From the NCBI GenBank assembly GCA_021825925.1, contig JAKAFP010000003.1, forward strand, positions 310,001-374,000: DNA of 64,000 nt. Direction: 5' to 3'. The position numbers were made by a program, and so were the translations under genes. The notes beneath the pieces were generated by a model. The model did no database searches. It had not been told where the DNA came from and saw only the letters and a program-made list of their open reading frames with translations. The stretch comes from Chloroflexota bacterium. GTDB lineage: Bacteria; Chloroflexota; Anaerolineae; Anaerolineales; Anaerolineaceae. Positions 8,710 through 16,995 of this stretch are shown piece after piece (within the stretch, counting starts at the first letter, position 1; the number at the start of each line of letters is the position of its first letter).

Positions 8710-9375
8710 ATGACACAAGAAGATGAGCTGTTCAATCTACTAGAAAAACAGAAAGCAGCTGCTTTTAATATCAAAGGAGCTGCTGGAGAGATCAATATGA
8801 TCTCAATAAATGCGGCAATCGAATCAGCTCACGCCGCAGCGGGCATCCGAACAATGATGGAAAAAGTGTTGGACGGTATGATGACCACAGTCTGCCGCAT
8901 GATCACCAGGCTGCTGGATTCAGGTAATTTTTCACTGGACCAAAAGTCCCTGGAAGAATTTGCCCACTGGGTGGGTATTGATGAAATATACATTACCAAT
9001 TCTGATGCTGTGACCGTTGGATCAAACCTGGAGGCGGCATACGGCTGGCAGTTTCCTGAAGACCCCAAAGCTCAGGCTTTTGTTTTTCGAAAACTCATGG
9101 AATCCAAAGATGGCGTTGTAACCCAACCTATCAAACCTCGTGATCTGGATTCCCAAATGTTCAAATTTGTTGGTGTTTCACGCACTGATGAACCCGGTAT
9201 CGTCCAAATTGGGTACAGGGCGGAAACCATTACAAAGTATCAGGTGGAAATTGGCGCTGTATTTGGTATTTTGGCCAGCGAGATCAAGAATTTGGGAGGT
9301 CGGGTGACCAATGCCTCCAAAGCCATGCAAGACATGACAGGTGAGCTTGAAAAAGAGCTCAAGGATCGGGATTAA
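8710..9375 (+). CDS. soluble half-chemoreceptor: signalling-tip fragment plus sensor-like domain
   Basis: 221 residues with no membrane segment. Residues about 10-45 (IKGAAGEINMISINAAIESAHAA) resemble one arm of a chemoreceptor tip hairpin (compare [16 protein letters not shown]), but the second arm is missing. Residues about 75-175 look like a small Cache/PAS-like sensor (IDEIYITNSDAVTVGSN through PGIVQIGYR). A C-terminal helical segment follows. It lies 118 bases after a full chemoreceptor and ends at a strong terminator. Start ATG 8710 has GAGTGAG upstream. It may insert into receptor arrays or bind CheA/CheW; this is inference, and no exact family is named. Confidence 0.7.
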   Translation: MTQEDELFNLLEKQKAAAFNIKGAAGEINMISINAAIESAHAAAGIRTMMEKVLDGMMTTVCRMITRLLDSGNFSLDQKSLEEFAHWVGIDEIYITNSDAVTVGSNLEAAYGWQFPEDPKAQAFVFRKLMESKDGVVTQPIKPRDLDSQMFKFVGVSRTDEPGIVQIGYRAETITKYQVEIGAVFGILASEIKNLGGRVTNASKAMQDMTGELEKELKDRD

Positions 9376-9376
9376 T

Positions 9377-9413
9377 AAAAAACGGTTCAGACTTGATCAT
9401 CTGAACCGTTTTT
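9377..9413. terminator. bidirectional Rho-independent terminator
   Basis: Inverted repeat with arms AACGGTTCAGA (9381-9391) and TCTGAACCGTT (9400-9410), an A-run before and a T-run after. It sits between the rightward half-receptor gene and the leftward SDR gene and can end both transcripts. Confidence 0.9.
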
Positions 9414-9426
9414 ATTTAAATCGATT

Positions 9427-10416
9427 TTATTGAGGCCAGGCTTTTTGATAATTAGCGAGTAACAGATCACACATCTGATCAAATTTAGGATCCACCACCT
9501 GCCGGGTTGGATCAGCTTTATGCCAGGCAATGATCTCTTCAGCACCTTGTGCAAATGGGACGGTGCAAACGAACTCGGGGACCACCTGTTTGATCTTGCT
9601 GTTGTCAAAAATGGCACTGTGAGCCTTATCGCCTAACAGGCTGGTGCCTATTCTCTCGTCGTAAGCTGCGATCAGTTCAGAGGGCACGTGCACCAGCTGG
9701 GGAGTCACCCCGGCTGCTTCACCCAACAGCAAATGGATCTGGTTCCAGGTGAGCCATTCATCCGAGGTGATGTGGAAGATCTCACCCCTGGCGTGCGAAT
9801 TACCCAGCAGCCCCACAAACCCTTTGGCAAAATCAGTGTTGTGCGTTAACGTCCAGATTGAGGTGCCATCACCGTGGACGAGGACTGGTTTGCCCCTGAG
9901 CATGCGGTCTATGACGCCGTAGCCGCCCTCGATCGGTACACTGGAGCGGTCATAAGTGTGTGATGGGCGCACAATGGTAAAGGGGAATTTGCTCTTGCGG
10001 TATTCCGCCACCAATAGTTCTTCACAGGCGATCTTATTACGCGAATACTCCCAAAACGGATTCTCGAGCGGGGTGGATTCGCGAATAGGAAGGTTGGAGG
10101 CAGGTGTTTGATAAGCCGATGCAGAACTGATAAAAACAAACTGTCCTGTCTTGCCATTGAAAAGGTCAATGTCTTTTTGAACATCCTGTGGGGTATAGGC
10201 GATCCAATCCACCACCACATCAAAATCTTTGCCTGCCAACGCTGAACGCAAAGAAGCCGGGTCGTGGATATCCGTGGTAATGACCTTTGCTCCTTGAGCC
10301 GTGGGTCTCACGGATTTTCCACGGTTGAGCAGGGTCAGGTCAAGCCCTTTTTTGATTGCCCGTTCCGCGCAGGCTGTGCTGATGATGCCAGTGCCGCCGA
10401 TAAATAATACTTTCAT
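9427..10416 (-). CDS. NAD-dependent epimerase/dehydratase family protein (extended/atypical SDR)
   Basis: Rossmann-fold protein of 329 residues starting MKVLFIGGTGIIS, which carries the glycine-rich dinucleotide-binding motif. The YSRNK segment near residue 125 supplies the Tyr-xxx-Lys pair expected of active SDR enzymes. The overall pattern resembles the NAD-dependent epimerase/dehydratases related to chloroplast CSP41 and nucleoside-sugar epimerases. Substrate unknown. Start ATG 10416 is preceded by AAGGAG, and a TATAAT lies about 40 bases upstream. It is divergent from arfB. Confidence 0.85.
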   Translation of the reverse strand: MKVLFIGGTGIISTACAERAIKKGLDLTLLNRGKSVRPTAQGAKVITTDIHDPASLRSALAGKDFDVVVDWIAYTPQDVQKDIDLFNGKTGQFVFISSASAYQTPASNLPIRESTPLENPFWEYSRNKIACEELLVAEYRKSKFPFTIVRPSHTYDRSSVPIEGGYGVIDRMLRGKPVLVHGDGTSIWTLTHNTDFAKGFVGLLGNSHARGEIFHITSDEWLTWNQIHLLLGEAAGVTPQLVHVPSELIAAYDERIGTSLLGDKAHSAIFDNSKIKQVVPEFVCTVPFAQGAEEIIAWHKADPTRQVVDPKFDQMCDLLLANYQKAWPQ

Positions 10417-10492
10417 GGGTGTCTCCTTTTTGGGTCCATTTAGCCTGGTTAATTATAGGGTTATTACAAGACAAAACATGATTCATATCAGC

Positions 10493-10507
10493 TATACTTG
10501 TCTCATG
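10493..10507 (+). promoter_or_regulatory. -10 box abutting the arfB start (possible leaderless mRNA)
   Basis: TATACT at 10493-10498 is followed by six bases and then the ATG at 10505. A transcript starting the usual 6-7 bases after the -10 would begin at the start codon. No ribosome-binding site precedes the ATG. No good -35 was found. Confidence 0.45.
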
Positions 10508-10930
10508 CTTGAGATCAACCAAAACCTTAACCTCGAAGATGAAGAATTACATTTTGATTATATCCGTTCAGCCGGCCCAGGCGGACAAAATGTGAATAAA
10601 GTGGCGACCGCCTGCCAACTCCGTTTTGATGTGCGCCAATCGGAATCATTACCCGAATCGGTAAAAGCTCGTCTGGTCAAACTGGCCGGCAGCCGCATGA
10701 CAGATGATGGCGTGCTGGTGCTGGAAGCCAAACGCTACCGTACCCAAGAGCAGAACCGGGCAGACGCCTTGCTGCGTTTGACCGACTTGATCCAAAAAGC
10801 CGCGATCGAACCCAAGGCCAGGCGCGCCACCCGACCCAGCCTAAGCGCCAAGGCGGAACGTGTGGACGCCAAGAAAAAACACGGCGAAACCAAACAGGCT
10901 CGCCGCATCCATCCATCCGATTTGGAATAG
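10505..10930 (+). CDS. arfB: alternative ribosome-rescue peptidyl-tRNA hydrolase ArfB (YaeJ)
   Basis: Release-factor-like protein that frees ribosomes stalled on mRNAs lacking a stop codon by hydrolysing peptidyl-tRNA. The catalytic GGQ (residues 26-28, context GPGGQNVNK) is intact. The C-terminal tail is strongly basic (KAERVDAKKKHGETKQARR), as needed to enter the empty mRNA channel. From ATG 10505 the protein is 141 residues, matching E. coli ArfB (140) and its N-terminal layout. An in-frame ATG at 10478 is possible but would add residues outside the family. There is no codon-recognition domain, so it is not RF1 or RF2. Its end is 2 bases from the convergent proA stop. Confidence 0.92.
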   Translation: MLEINQNLNLEDEELHFDYIRSAGPGGQNVNKVATACQLRFDVRQSESLPESVKARLVKLAGSRMTDDGVLVLEAKRYRTQEQNRADALLRLTDLIQKAAIEPKARRATRPSLSAKAERVDAKKKHGETKQARRIHPSDLE

Positions 10931-10932
10931 TA

Positions 10933-12204
10933 TTAAGGTCTGACGTGATAATCGCCCTGCACCACCCATTTGAAGGTGGTCAGTTCACGCAGCCCCATCG
11001 GGCCGCGGGCGTGCATGCGTTGAGTCGAAATGGCGATCTCTGCGCCCAAGCCCATCTGGGAACCGTCGGTAAAGCGGGTTGAGGCATTCACATAAACTGC
11101 CGCGGAATCCACCATCTCTAAAAAGCGGGTGGCATTGGCCTGATCGTTGGTCAAAATACCATCCGAATGGGCGGTGGAATGCTGTGTAATATGTGCGATG
11201 GCTTCATCCAGATCATTTACAACTTTTAACCCAAGCACCAATGATAGCCACTCGGTGTCAAAATCTTGCGGTCCGGCGGGTTTGACGCTATCTTTGCCAT
11301 TGAGTAGCCCGAAAGCCGCAACATCCGCACGGAAGGTGACGCCGTCTGCACTCAGTCGTTTGACCAGGCGGGGCAGCAGATCCGCGGCCACGCTGCGGTG
11401 TACCAGCGCGGTATCCAGTGCGTTGCACACGGATGGACGCTGGATCTTGGCGTTTCGAATGACTTCGATGGATTTATCCAGATCGGCGCTTTCATCCACA
11501 AACAAGTGGCAGATGCCGATGCCGCCGGTGATAACCGGAATACGGCTGTTTTGGCGGCAGAAGTCGTGTAATCCCGCCCCACCACGCGGGATGATCATAT
11601 CCACGTACTCGTCCATTTGAAGCAGTTCCAGTACCAAACCGCGGTCGGTATCCGCAACGAGCTGGATGGCCTCGGCGGGAATCTCTGATCCCTGCAGGCC
11701 GCGTTGGATCGCATTGATAAAGGCGATGTTGGAACGCAGGGTTTCTTTGCCTCCGCGCATGATCACGCAGTTACCAGATTTTAAGGCCAACCCGGCCACA
11801 TCCACAGTCACATTGGGGCGGGATTCGTAAATGACCCCCAGCACCCCCATGGGTACGCGTTGTTTGTGCATTTTCAGCCCATTGGGCATGAGCTGTTCAT
11901 CGAAATGCTCCCCCACCGGGTCAGGTAGACTGATCACGCTGCGAAGGTCGGATACGATCGTCTGCGTGCGTTTTTCATTGAGCAGCAACCTGTCAAGCAT
12001 GGCCTCGCTGAGACCAGCTTCACGCGCTTCGGCATGGTCCGCGGCATTCGCGGCCAGGATAATGGGGGTTTCTTTTTCGATCTGGTGGGCAATCTTTTCA
12101 AGTGCGGTGTTCTTTTTTTGAGTGCTCACATGGGCCAGAATACGCGAGGCGGCTTTGGCTTGCCGCCCAAGTGCCTGCATGGAAGTGGATATTTGAACTG
12201 TCAT
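10933..12204 (-). CDS. proA: gamma-glutamyl phosphate reductase
   Basis: Second enzyme of proline synthesis: reduces gamma-glutamyl phosphate to glutamate 5-semialdehyde with NADPH. The aldehyde-dehydrogenase-like fold shows the family motif RPSVCNALDTALVH with the catalytic Cys, the nucleotide-site segment NVTVDVAGLALKSGN, and the C-terminal GLGAEIAISTQRMHARGPMGL. The 423-residue length is typical. The start overlaps the proB stop as ATGA, so the two are translationally coupled in a proBA operon. proC is not in the window. Confidence 0.97.
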   Translation of the reverse strand: MTVQISTSMQALGRQAKAASRILAHVSTQKKNTALEKIAHQIEKETPIILAANAADHAEAREAGLSEAMLDRLLLNEKRTQTIVSDLRSVISLPDPVGEHFDEQLMPNGLKMHKQRVPMGVLGVIYESRPNVTVDVAGLALKSGNCVIMRGGKETLRSNIAFINAIQRGLQGSEIPAEAIQLVADTDRGLVLELLQMDEYVDMIIPRGGAGLHDFCRQNSRIPVITGGIGICHLFVDESADLDKSIEVIRNAKIQRPSVCNALDTALVHRSVAADLLPRLVKRLSADGVTFRADVAAFGLLNGKDSVKPAGPQDFDTEWLSLVLGLKVVNDLDEAIAHITQHSTAHSDGILTNDQANATRFLEMVDSAAVYVNASTRFTDGSQMGLGAEIAISTQRMHARGPMGLRELTTFKWVVQGDYHVRP

Positions 12205-13310
12205 AAGAGCACCATGTGGTCGCGATGAATAACCTCATCGCCAAAAGTGAACCCCAAGGCGGATTCAATCTCAGTGGATTGTTTGCCGCAAATATATTGC
12301 AGATCAGCCGTGCCGTAGTTGGTCAAACCCACCGCCACCGGCTTCTTATCAGCATTAACTACCTTGACCGCGTCGCCGCGTTCAAAATTTCCGTTGATCT
12401 GGGTCACTCCGGCCGGTAAGAGTGAACCGCCGCGCGAAAGCGCCTGTACTGCGCCGGCATCAATCACGATCTCGCACTTGGTATGGCTGCCTGAGAGGAT
12501 GCGCCGTTTGCGTCCCTCGAGTTTGTTGACCACCGGCAGCAGCCTGGTGCCAGATATTTCTCCACCTATCAGACGCTGCAATATGTTTTCGATGGAGCCA
12601 CGCGCAATGATCACTGCGGTGCCACCATGGCGTGCCAGATCGGCAGCTTGAAGCTTTGTCATCATGCCGCCGATGCCCAATCCGCTTTCACTACCGCCGG
12701 CAGACTGCCAAAGTTCTTTTGAAAAGGGCTCGGGGCCAACTTCTGTGATCAATTTGGCGTTCTTATTCGAGCGTGGATCGGCGGTATACAGTCCATCCTG
12801 ATCGGTAAGCAAGATCAACAGGTCCGCTTCGATCAGATTGGCCACCTGCGCAGAGAGATTATCGTTATCGCCGATGCGGATCTCTTCCGTGGCGATGGTG
12901 TCGTTTTCGTTCACGATCGGGATGATGCCCTGGTCCAGCAGTGCTTCGAGCGTGGCGCGTGCGTTGAGAAAACCATGGCGGTCTGCCAGGTCAGCGCGGG
13001 TGAGCAGCACCTGAGCCACGTGCATCTTGTAGATGCCGAAAAATTGCTCGTACATGGCCATCAAACGGGGTTGTCCAACGGCAGCGAGCATCTGTTTGGC
13101 GGGTACCCCCTTGGGCAGGGTTGGATAACCCAATTCTTCTCGCCCGGCGGCCATGGCGCCGGAGGAAACCAGTACCACCTGGTATTTTTGGGCGTGCAAG
13201 GCAGCACACTGGCGGGCCAGATCCACCATCTGGGCAGGGTTCAGTTTTTTGCTGCCCGCAGTGAGGGTGGATGTGCCGATTTTGATCACAATGCGCTGTT
13301 GGGATGTCAT
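12201..13310 (-). CDS. proB: glutamate 5-kinase with C-terminal PUA domain
   Basis: First enzyme of proline synthesis: phosphorylates glutamate on the gamma-carboxylate. The amino-acid kinase domain starts RIVIKIGTSTL and contains VSSGAMAAG, IPIVNENDT and the GIGGMMTKL lysine region. A PUA domain occupies about residues 275-360, as in long ProB proteins, where feedback inhibition by proline is known. The 369-residue length fits. ATG 13310 has GAGG upstream. An extended -10 (TGCTACAAT) lies about 30 bases before the start. Confidence 0.97.
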   Translation of the reverse strand: MTSQQRIVIKIGTSTLTAGSKKLNPAQMVDLARQCAALHAQKYQVVLVSSGAMAAGREELGYPTLPKGVPAKQMLAAVGQPRLMAMYEQFFGIYKMHVAQVLLTRADLADRHGFLNARATLEALLDQGIIPIVNENDTIATEEIRIGDNDNLSAQVANLIEADLLILLTDQDGLYTADPRSNKNAKLITEVGPEPFSKELWQSAGGSESGLGIGGMMTKLQAADLARHGGTAVIIARGSIENILQRLIGGEISGTRLLPVVNKLEGRKRRILSGSHTKCEIVIDAGAVQALSRGGSLLPAGVTQINGNFERGDAVKVVNADKKPVAVGLTNYGTADLQYICGKQSTEIESALGFTFGDEVIHRDHMVLL

Positions 13311-13340
13311 TTGTTTTGCCTCAATCTTAAATATTGAAGG

Positions 13341-13349
13341 ATTGTAGCA
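13341..13349 (-). promoter_or_regulatory. extended -10 element of the proBA operon
   Basis: Read on the minus strand, TGCTACAAT ends about 30 bases before the proB ATG. The TG-N-TACAAT form is an extended -10. The -35 region is weak. Confidence 0.4.
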
Positions 13350-13378
13350 TAAAAAGAAAACGTTGATTTGCCAATTGG

Positions 13379-14269
13379 TTAAGCACTTTGGATTTGTGCC
13401 GGTTCAGCTGCCTGGTTCTTTTTGGGTTGCCTTACGATCAACAGCACCGCAGCGAGGATGAGCACTCCTCCGGCGATCATTAGCGGCTGTACTTTTTCGC
13501 CCAGAAGCATGGCAGCCAGAATCACTGTTACCACAGGTTCCAGCGTGGAAAGCAGGGAGGCATCCGTAGCGCCTACGATCTTCAATCCGCCGAGGAAGGT
13601 GGCCACCGGCAGCAGCGTGGCAATCACGGCTATACCGCTGATCGCCAGCCAGCCATTTTGGGTGGTTGGCCAGTGCGGTCCGCGAATAGCGGTCAGGAAG
13701 CCGAACACCAGTGCAGCAGAGGCAAAGATCACCGCCGAGGATTGGATAGCTGAAACTTTCTGCATTACGCCCGTGCCAACGAGAATGTAAACAGCATAGA
13801 TCATTGCAGCAGAAATGGCCAACAGGATGCCGGGGAGCTGTCCGCCCTGCGGATTGGCAGTCAGGGCTGCGCCGATGGTGGCCAGAACCAAGGCAATCAC
13901 AGTACGCGAGGTCAGTTTGACCTTCTGAAAGATCACGGTCAGGATAGTCACAAAGACCGGATACAGATAAAGCAGCAAAGCCACCAGCCCGATGGAGGCA
14001 TAACTAATGGCGCTCATGAAGCAGAAAGACTGGCCCACATACCCCAAACCACCCATGCCCGCCAGTTGCAGCAGGGTGCGTCCGCGGGGCAGCGGCTCTT
14101 TGCGGATCGCCAGCCATGCAAACATAAGGATGGCTGCGATCGTGAAGCGCAGGAACAACATGGTGGTCACATCCAGACCGTCTGCATAGGCATACCGTCC
14201 GATGATGGCCAGGGTGCCAAATGAGGCAGCCGAGACAACGATGAGGAAAATTCCCAGGAAGCGATTCAT
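13379..14269 (-). CDS. EamA/DMT-superfamily membrane transporter
   Basis: Ten predicted membrane helices in two EamA repeats of about 140 residues each, the layout of drug/metabolite exporters such as RhaT- and YdcZ-type proteins. The N-terminal half ends at the VIALVLATIGAAL region. The second half ends in GEKVQPLMIAGGVLIL, the conserved final helix pair. The length of 296 residues is typical. Substrate cannot be predicted. It is divergent from the MarR regulator with 116 bases between the starts, so it may be co-regulated. A TACAAT box at 14277-14282 sits seven bases before its ATG, and no ribosome site is seen, suggesting a leaderless transcript. Confidence 0.88.
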   Translation of the reverse strand: MNRFLGIFLIVVSAASFGTLAIIGRYAYADGLDVTTMLFLRFTIAAILMFAWLAIRKEPLPRGRTLLQLAGMGGLGYVGQSFCFMSAISYASIGLVALLLYLYPVFVTILTVIFQKVKLTSRTVIALVLATIGAALTANPQGGQLPGILLAISAAMIYAVYILVGTGVMQKVSAIQSSAVIFASAALVFGFLTAIRGPHWPTTQNGWLAISGIAVIATLLPVATFLGGLKIVGATDASLLSTLEPVVTVILAAMLLGEKVQPLMIAGGVLILAAVLLIVRQPKKNQAAEPAQIQSA

Positions 14270-14276
14270 GGGGAGT

Positions 14277-14282
14277 ATTGTA
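14277..14282 (-). promoter_or_regulatory. -10 box seven bases before the EamA transporter start
   Basis: On the minus strand TACAAT is followed by seven bases and the ATG at 14269. The sequence between is pyrimidine-rich (ACTCCCC) and has no Shine-Dalgarno match. Same architecture as at arfB and the MoeB-rhodanese gene. Confidence 0.45.
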
Positions 14283-14327
14283 TCAAGAGAAAAGCGAAAA
14301 ACGCTTTTTGTTTTTTAGCTGTTTTTG

Positions 14328-14374
14328 TTGACAATAGAGAGAGTTGATATATAATTAGTTAGACTAACTAATTA
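14328..14374 (+). promoter_or_regulatory. marR promoter with overlapping 23-bp palindromic operator
   Basis: Consensus -35 TTGACA (14328-14333), 16-base spacer, consensus -10 TATAAT (14350-14355). A perfect inverted repeat with 11-base arms (TAATTAGTTAG / CTAACTAATTA) around a single A covers 14352-14374, overlapping the -10 and the transcription start. This is the expected geometry for autorepression by the adjacent MarR protein. Confidence 0.85.
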
Positions 14375-14385
14375 AAAAGGTGACT

Positions 14386-14811
14386 ATGGAAGACATATTG
14401 CTGCAATTTATCAATACCCTCGAGATGCTGCTTAAAAAACAGCAATTGGAATTGGGCAATACGACCGGTTTTTCAAAATTGACAGTCAGTCAATTGCAGT
14501 ATCTTGATGCCGTCAGTGTGTTGGAAAAACCGACAATCACTGAAATTGCTGAAGAAATCAAGTTTTCAAAAGCATCTGTGACGAATGGCGTTAACAAATT
14601 GGTAGAAATGGGTTACTTGGTTAAGACTCAATCCGACCAGGATAAGCGCGAAATCCATGTGTCGTTGTCTGAATTGGGAGAACAACTGGCACAAGCCAAA
14701 CGGAACACACTGCAAAAATTTAGTGAATTAATCAACTCGGCACTTGACGAGCAAGAAGCCGTGCAATTTCGTAACTCATTAATGAAAATTATCAATAAGT
14801 TTGATCTGTAA
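14386..14811 (+). CDS. MarR-family transcriptional regulator
   Basis: 141-residue winged-helix protein. The helix-turn-helix region is PTITEIAEEIKFSKASVTNGVNKLVEMGYL. The wing carries the conserved DxR pattern (SDQDKREIHVSLSELG). Long N- and C-terminal helices form the dimer interface. ATG 14386 with AAGG five bases upstream is preferred over the GTG at 14380. The 23-bp palindrome over its promoter is the likely operator. The GT1 glycosyltransferase 26 bases downstream is probably the main regulated gene, and the divergent EamA transporter may be a second target. The ligand is unknown. Confidence 0.92.
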   Translation: MEDILLQFINTLEMLLKKQQLELGNTTGFSKLTVSQLQYLDAVSVLEKPTITEIAEEIKFSKASVTNGVNKLVEMGYLVKTQSDQDKREIHVSLSELGEQLAQAKRNTLQKFSELINSALDEQEAVQFRNSLMKIINKFDL

Positions 14812-14837
14812 TAAAACCAACTTTTAGGAGTATTTGA

Positions 14838-16091
14838 ATGCTGATCACCATTTTAGCCGCCGGATCAACCGGAGACACCATCCCTTATATTGCGCTTGGC
14901 AAAGAACTCATCAAAAACGGGGACCGCGTCCGTTTTGCCACCTTTAAGAATTTTGAAGGTTTGATAAAAAGTCACGGGTTCGAGTTTCACCCGATCCAGG
15001 GAGATGTCAGGGAGGTGGCTGCAGGTGCTGTCGGACAGCAAGCCATGCAGGCAGACAATCCGCTCAAGTTATTGTTGAGTTTTAATAAATTGAGGGATCT
15101 GGCTCAAGAGGTGCAAAAAGATCTTTTTGAGGCTTGTAAAGGTGCGGATCTGATCATCTATCATCCAGGCTGTGCGGTGGGTTATTTTGCAGCACAGGAA
15201 TTTGGTATTCCCAGTGTGATGGCATCGCCTTTCCCGATGACCCCCACAAAAGCGTTCCCCTCATTGATATTCTATGACCTTCCAAGACTCGGACAAGGTT
15301 TTAACTTGACCTCTCATAAGATCTTTGAACAAATCATGTGGATGGCAGCAGCTTCTCCAGTAAAGAATCTTTTGAAAAGAGAATTTGGCACTACCCCAAG
15401 GAATTTTTCCAGCCCTTTTTCAAAACAAACTTCAAAACGTTATCCAACCATCGTTTCATGCAGCAACCATGTGTTTGCCCAGCCGGATGATTATCCAAAA
15501 AATGTAACCCACACGGGTTATTGGGTTTTAGAAGAGGAGACCTGGCAGCCTTCAATTGAGCTTGCCACTTTCTTAAACTCCGGGAAAGCCCCTGTTTATG
15601 TCGGTTTTGGTAGTCTTGGAAACAAGGACGCTGCCGAGCAAACCTCCAAGTTGGTGATGGAAGCAATCCTTAAAACCGGGCAGCGTGCTATTCTTGCGAC
15701 CGGTTGGAGTGGTATTTCAAAATCTGATGTTGATTCGGATGATATTTTCTTTATAGACGCTGCGCCGCACGCCTGGCTTTTTCCACGGATGGCGGCGGTT
15801 GTTCATCACGGCGGAGCTGGAACCACCGCAGCTGGACTGCGGGCTGGCGTTCCAAGCGTGATCATCCCCTTTAGCAACGATCAATTTGCATGGGGAAGGC
15901 GTGTTTATGAATTAGGGGTTGGCCCAAACCCGATCCCGCGAAAAAAACTGTCAATTGATAATCTATCAAACGCCATTCAAAGTGCGTTGTCTCCGGAAGT
16001 AAAACAAAAGGCCGCAGAAATCGGCGAGAAAATTCGTGCCGAAAATGGGGTAGAAACCGCCGCCAAGATCATTCAAGGATGTGTCAATTAA
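14838..16091 (+). CDS. GT1-family UDP-glycosyltransferase
   Basis: 417-residue glycosyltransferase of the sterol/macrolide/vancomycin-type GT1 family. The N-terminal domain begins ITILAAGSTGDTIPYIALGKEL, the acceptor-domain signature. The C-terminal donor domain has PVYVGFGSLGNKD and the nucleotide-sugar motif HHGGAGTTAAGLRAGVPSVIIPF with conserved His and Gly residues, followed by DQFAWG. Cytoplasmic or membrane-peripheral. ATG 14838 has TTAGGAG upstream. It follows a MarR regulator, an arrangement seen where a GT1 inactivates antibiotics or toxins or glycosylates lipids. The acceptor is unknown. Confidence 0.9.
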   Translation: MLITILAAGSTGDTIPYIALGKELIKNGDRVRFATFKNFEGLIKSHGFEFHPIQGDVREVAAGAVGQQAMQADNPLKLLLSFNKLRDLAQEVQKDLFEACKGADLIIYHPGCAVGYFAAQEFGIPSVMASPFPMTPTKAFPSLIFYDLPRLGQGFNLTSHKIFEQIMWMAAASPVKNLLKREFGTTPRNFSSPFSKQTSKRYPTIVSCSNHVFAQPDDYPKNVTHTGYWVLEEETWQPSIELATFLNSGKAPVYVGFGSLGNKDAAEQTSKLVMEAILKTGQRAILATGWSGISKSDVDSDDIFFIDAAPHAWLFPRMAAVVHHGGAGTTAAGLRAGVPSVIIPFSNDQFAWGRRVYELGVGPNPIPRKKLSIDNLSNAIQSALSPEVKQKAAEIGEKIRAENGVETAAKIIQGCVN

Positions 16092-16130
16092 TCAGTAGTT
16101 TATAAAATAATAGGTCGTTTTTCCCCTTTA

Positions 16131-16163
16131 ACTTAATTATTATTCATATAATTATGATTAAGT
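16131..16163 (+). promoter_or_regulatory. candidate operator/promoter of the nitroreductase gene
   Basis: Imperfect inverted repeat ACTTAATTAT (16131-16140) / ATGATTAAGT (16154-16163), 9 of 10 positions symmetric. A consensus TATAAT (16147-16152) lies inside it. The start codon is 56 bases further on. The controlling protein is not evident. Confidence 0.4.
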
Positions 16164-16218
16164 AACTGAGGCAGTATAAGTGCAGATTCAAAAACTGTCT
16201 TTACAAACGGAGGGAGAA

Positions 16219-16989
16219 ATGAACGATACTTTAAAAACCATCCATGCATTGCGCACGATCCATGGCAATTTTTCTGCGGAAGACATCAGCCAGATCAATC
16301 TTGACCTGATCTGTGAAGCGATTTTGCATACTTCGAACGCTTCGGCCAGGCAAAGCTACTCGATCATTGTCTTAAGTGACCGCAGGCAGATGCAGGAACT
16401 CTTTGGATACCAGGGCAGCCGCGCACTGATCTTTTGTGTGGATTTCACCCGTCTGGCTGCCGGAGCCAGGCACCTCAAGCATGCTTTTGATAATGACGAT
16501 ATCATTGGCTTTATCACTGGCAGCATGGATACCATGCTCGCGGCTCAAACCGCGGTGATTGCCGCAAAGTCGCTGGGGATTGATTCGCTCATCACCAACG
16601 GCTTGCACCGCAACACGCTGGATGTGGTGTACAAAAGCCTGAACCTCCCCGAGACCTCGTGCTTTCCGCTGATCACGGTGGTGCTCGGATACCCCTCCGA
16701 GGAACCGGCCTACCAGAAGGGTCGTCTGGGAGCGGAATTCATTTTCCATGAAGGGGTTTATGACCATCCCACGCCCGAGATGCTGGACAAAATGGTGGCC
16801 GAATATGACGACCATGACAAGCACATCGGGCTGGTGGATAACTGGGAGAAAATGGGTTTTCAACATTACCTGGATTGGTTTTACACCAAGTGGTCAGAGG
16901 AACCCGTCAGCGAAAAGATCGCCACCGGCAAGGTGCTGGAATTTCAGGAAAGGCTCAAGAAGAGCGGATTCTGGTGGCCGACAGAATAA
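16219..16989 (+). CDS. nitroreductase-family FMN-dependent oxidoreductase
   Basis: 256 residues resembling the nitroreductase superfamily: an N-terminal RTIHGNFSAEDIS segment, the NASARQSYSIIVL flavin-binding region (family pattern NAxxxQ, variant here), and a central GSMDTMLAAQTAVIAAKSLGIDSLITNG helix that contacts the cofactor. LGYPSEEPAYQKGRL ends the core. About 50 extra C-terminal residues (EKMGFQHYLDWFYTKW) are rich in aromatics. Members reduce nitro compounds, quinones or flavins with NAD(P)H. ATG 16219 is chosen because a very strong GGAGGGAG site lies 2-10 bases upstream. The frame itself opens at GTG 16180. Confidence 0.82.
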   Translation: MNDTLKTIHALRTIHGNFSAEDISQINLDLICEAILHTSNASARQSYSIIVLSDRRQMQELFGYQGSRALIFCVDFTRLAAGARHLKHAFDNDDIIGFITGSMDTMLAAQTAVIAAKSLGIDSLITNGLHRNTLDVVYKSLNLPETSCFPLITVVLGYPSEEPAYQKGRLGAEFIFHEGVYDHPTPEMLDKMVAEYDDHDKHIGLVDNWEKMGFQHYLDWFYTKWSEEPVSEKIATGKVLEFQERLKKSGFWWPTE

Positions 16990-16995
16990 TTAATG

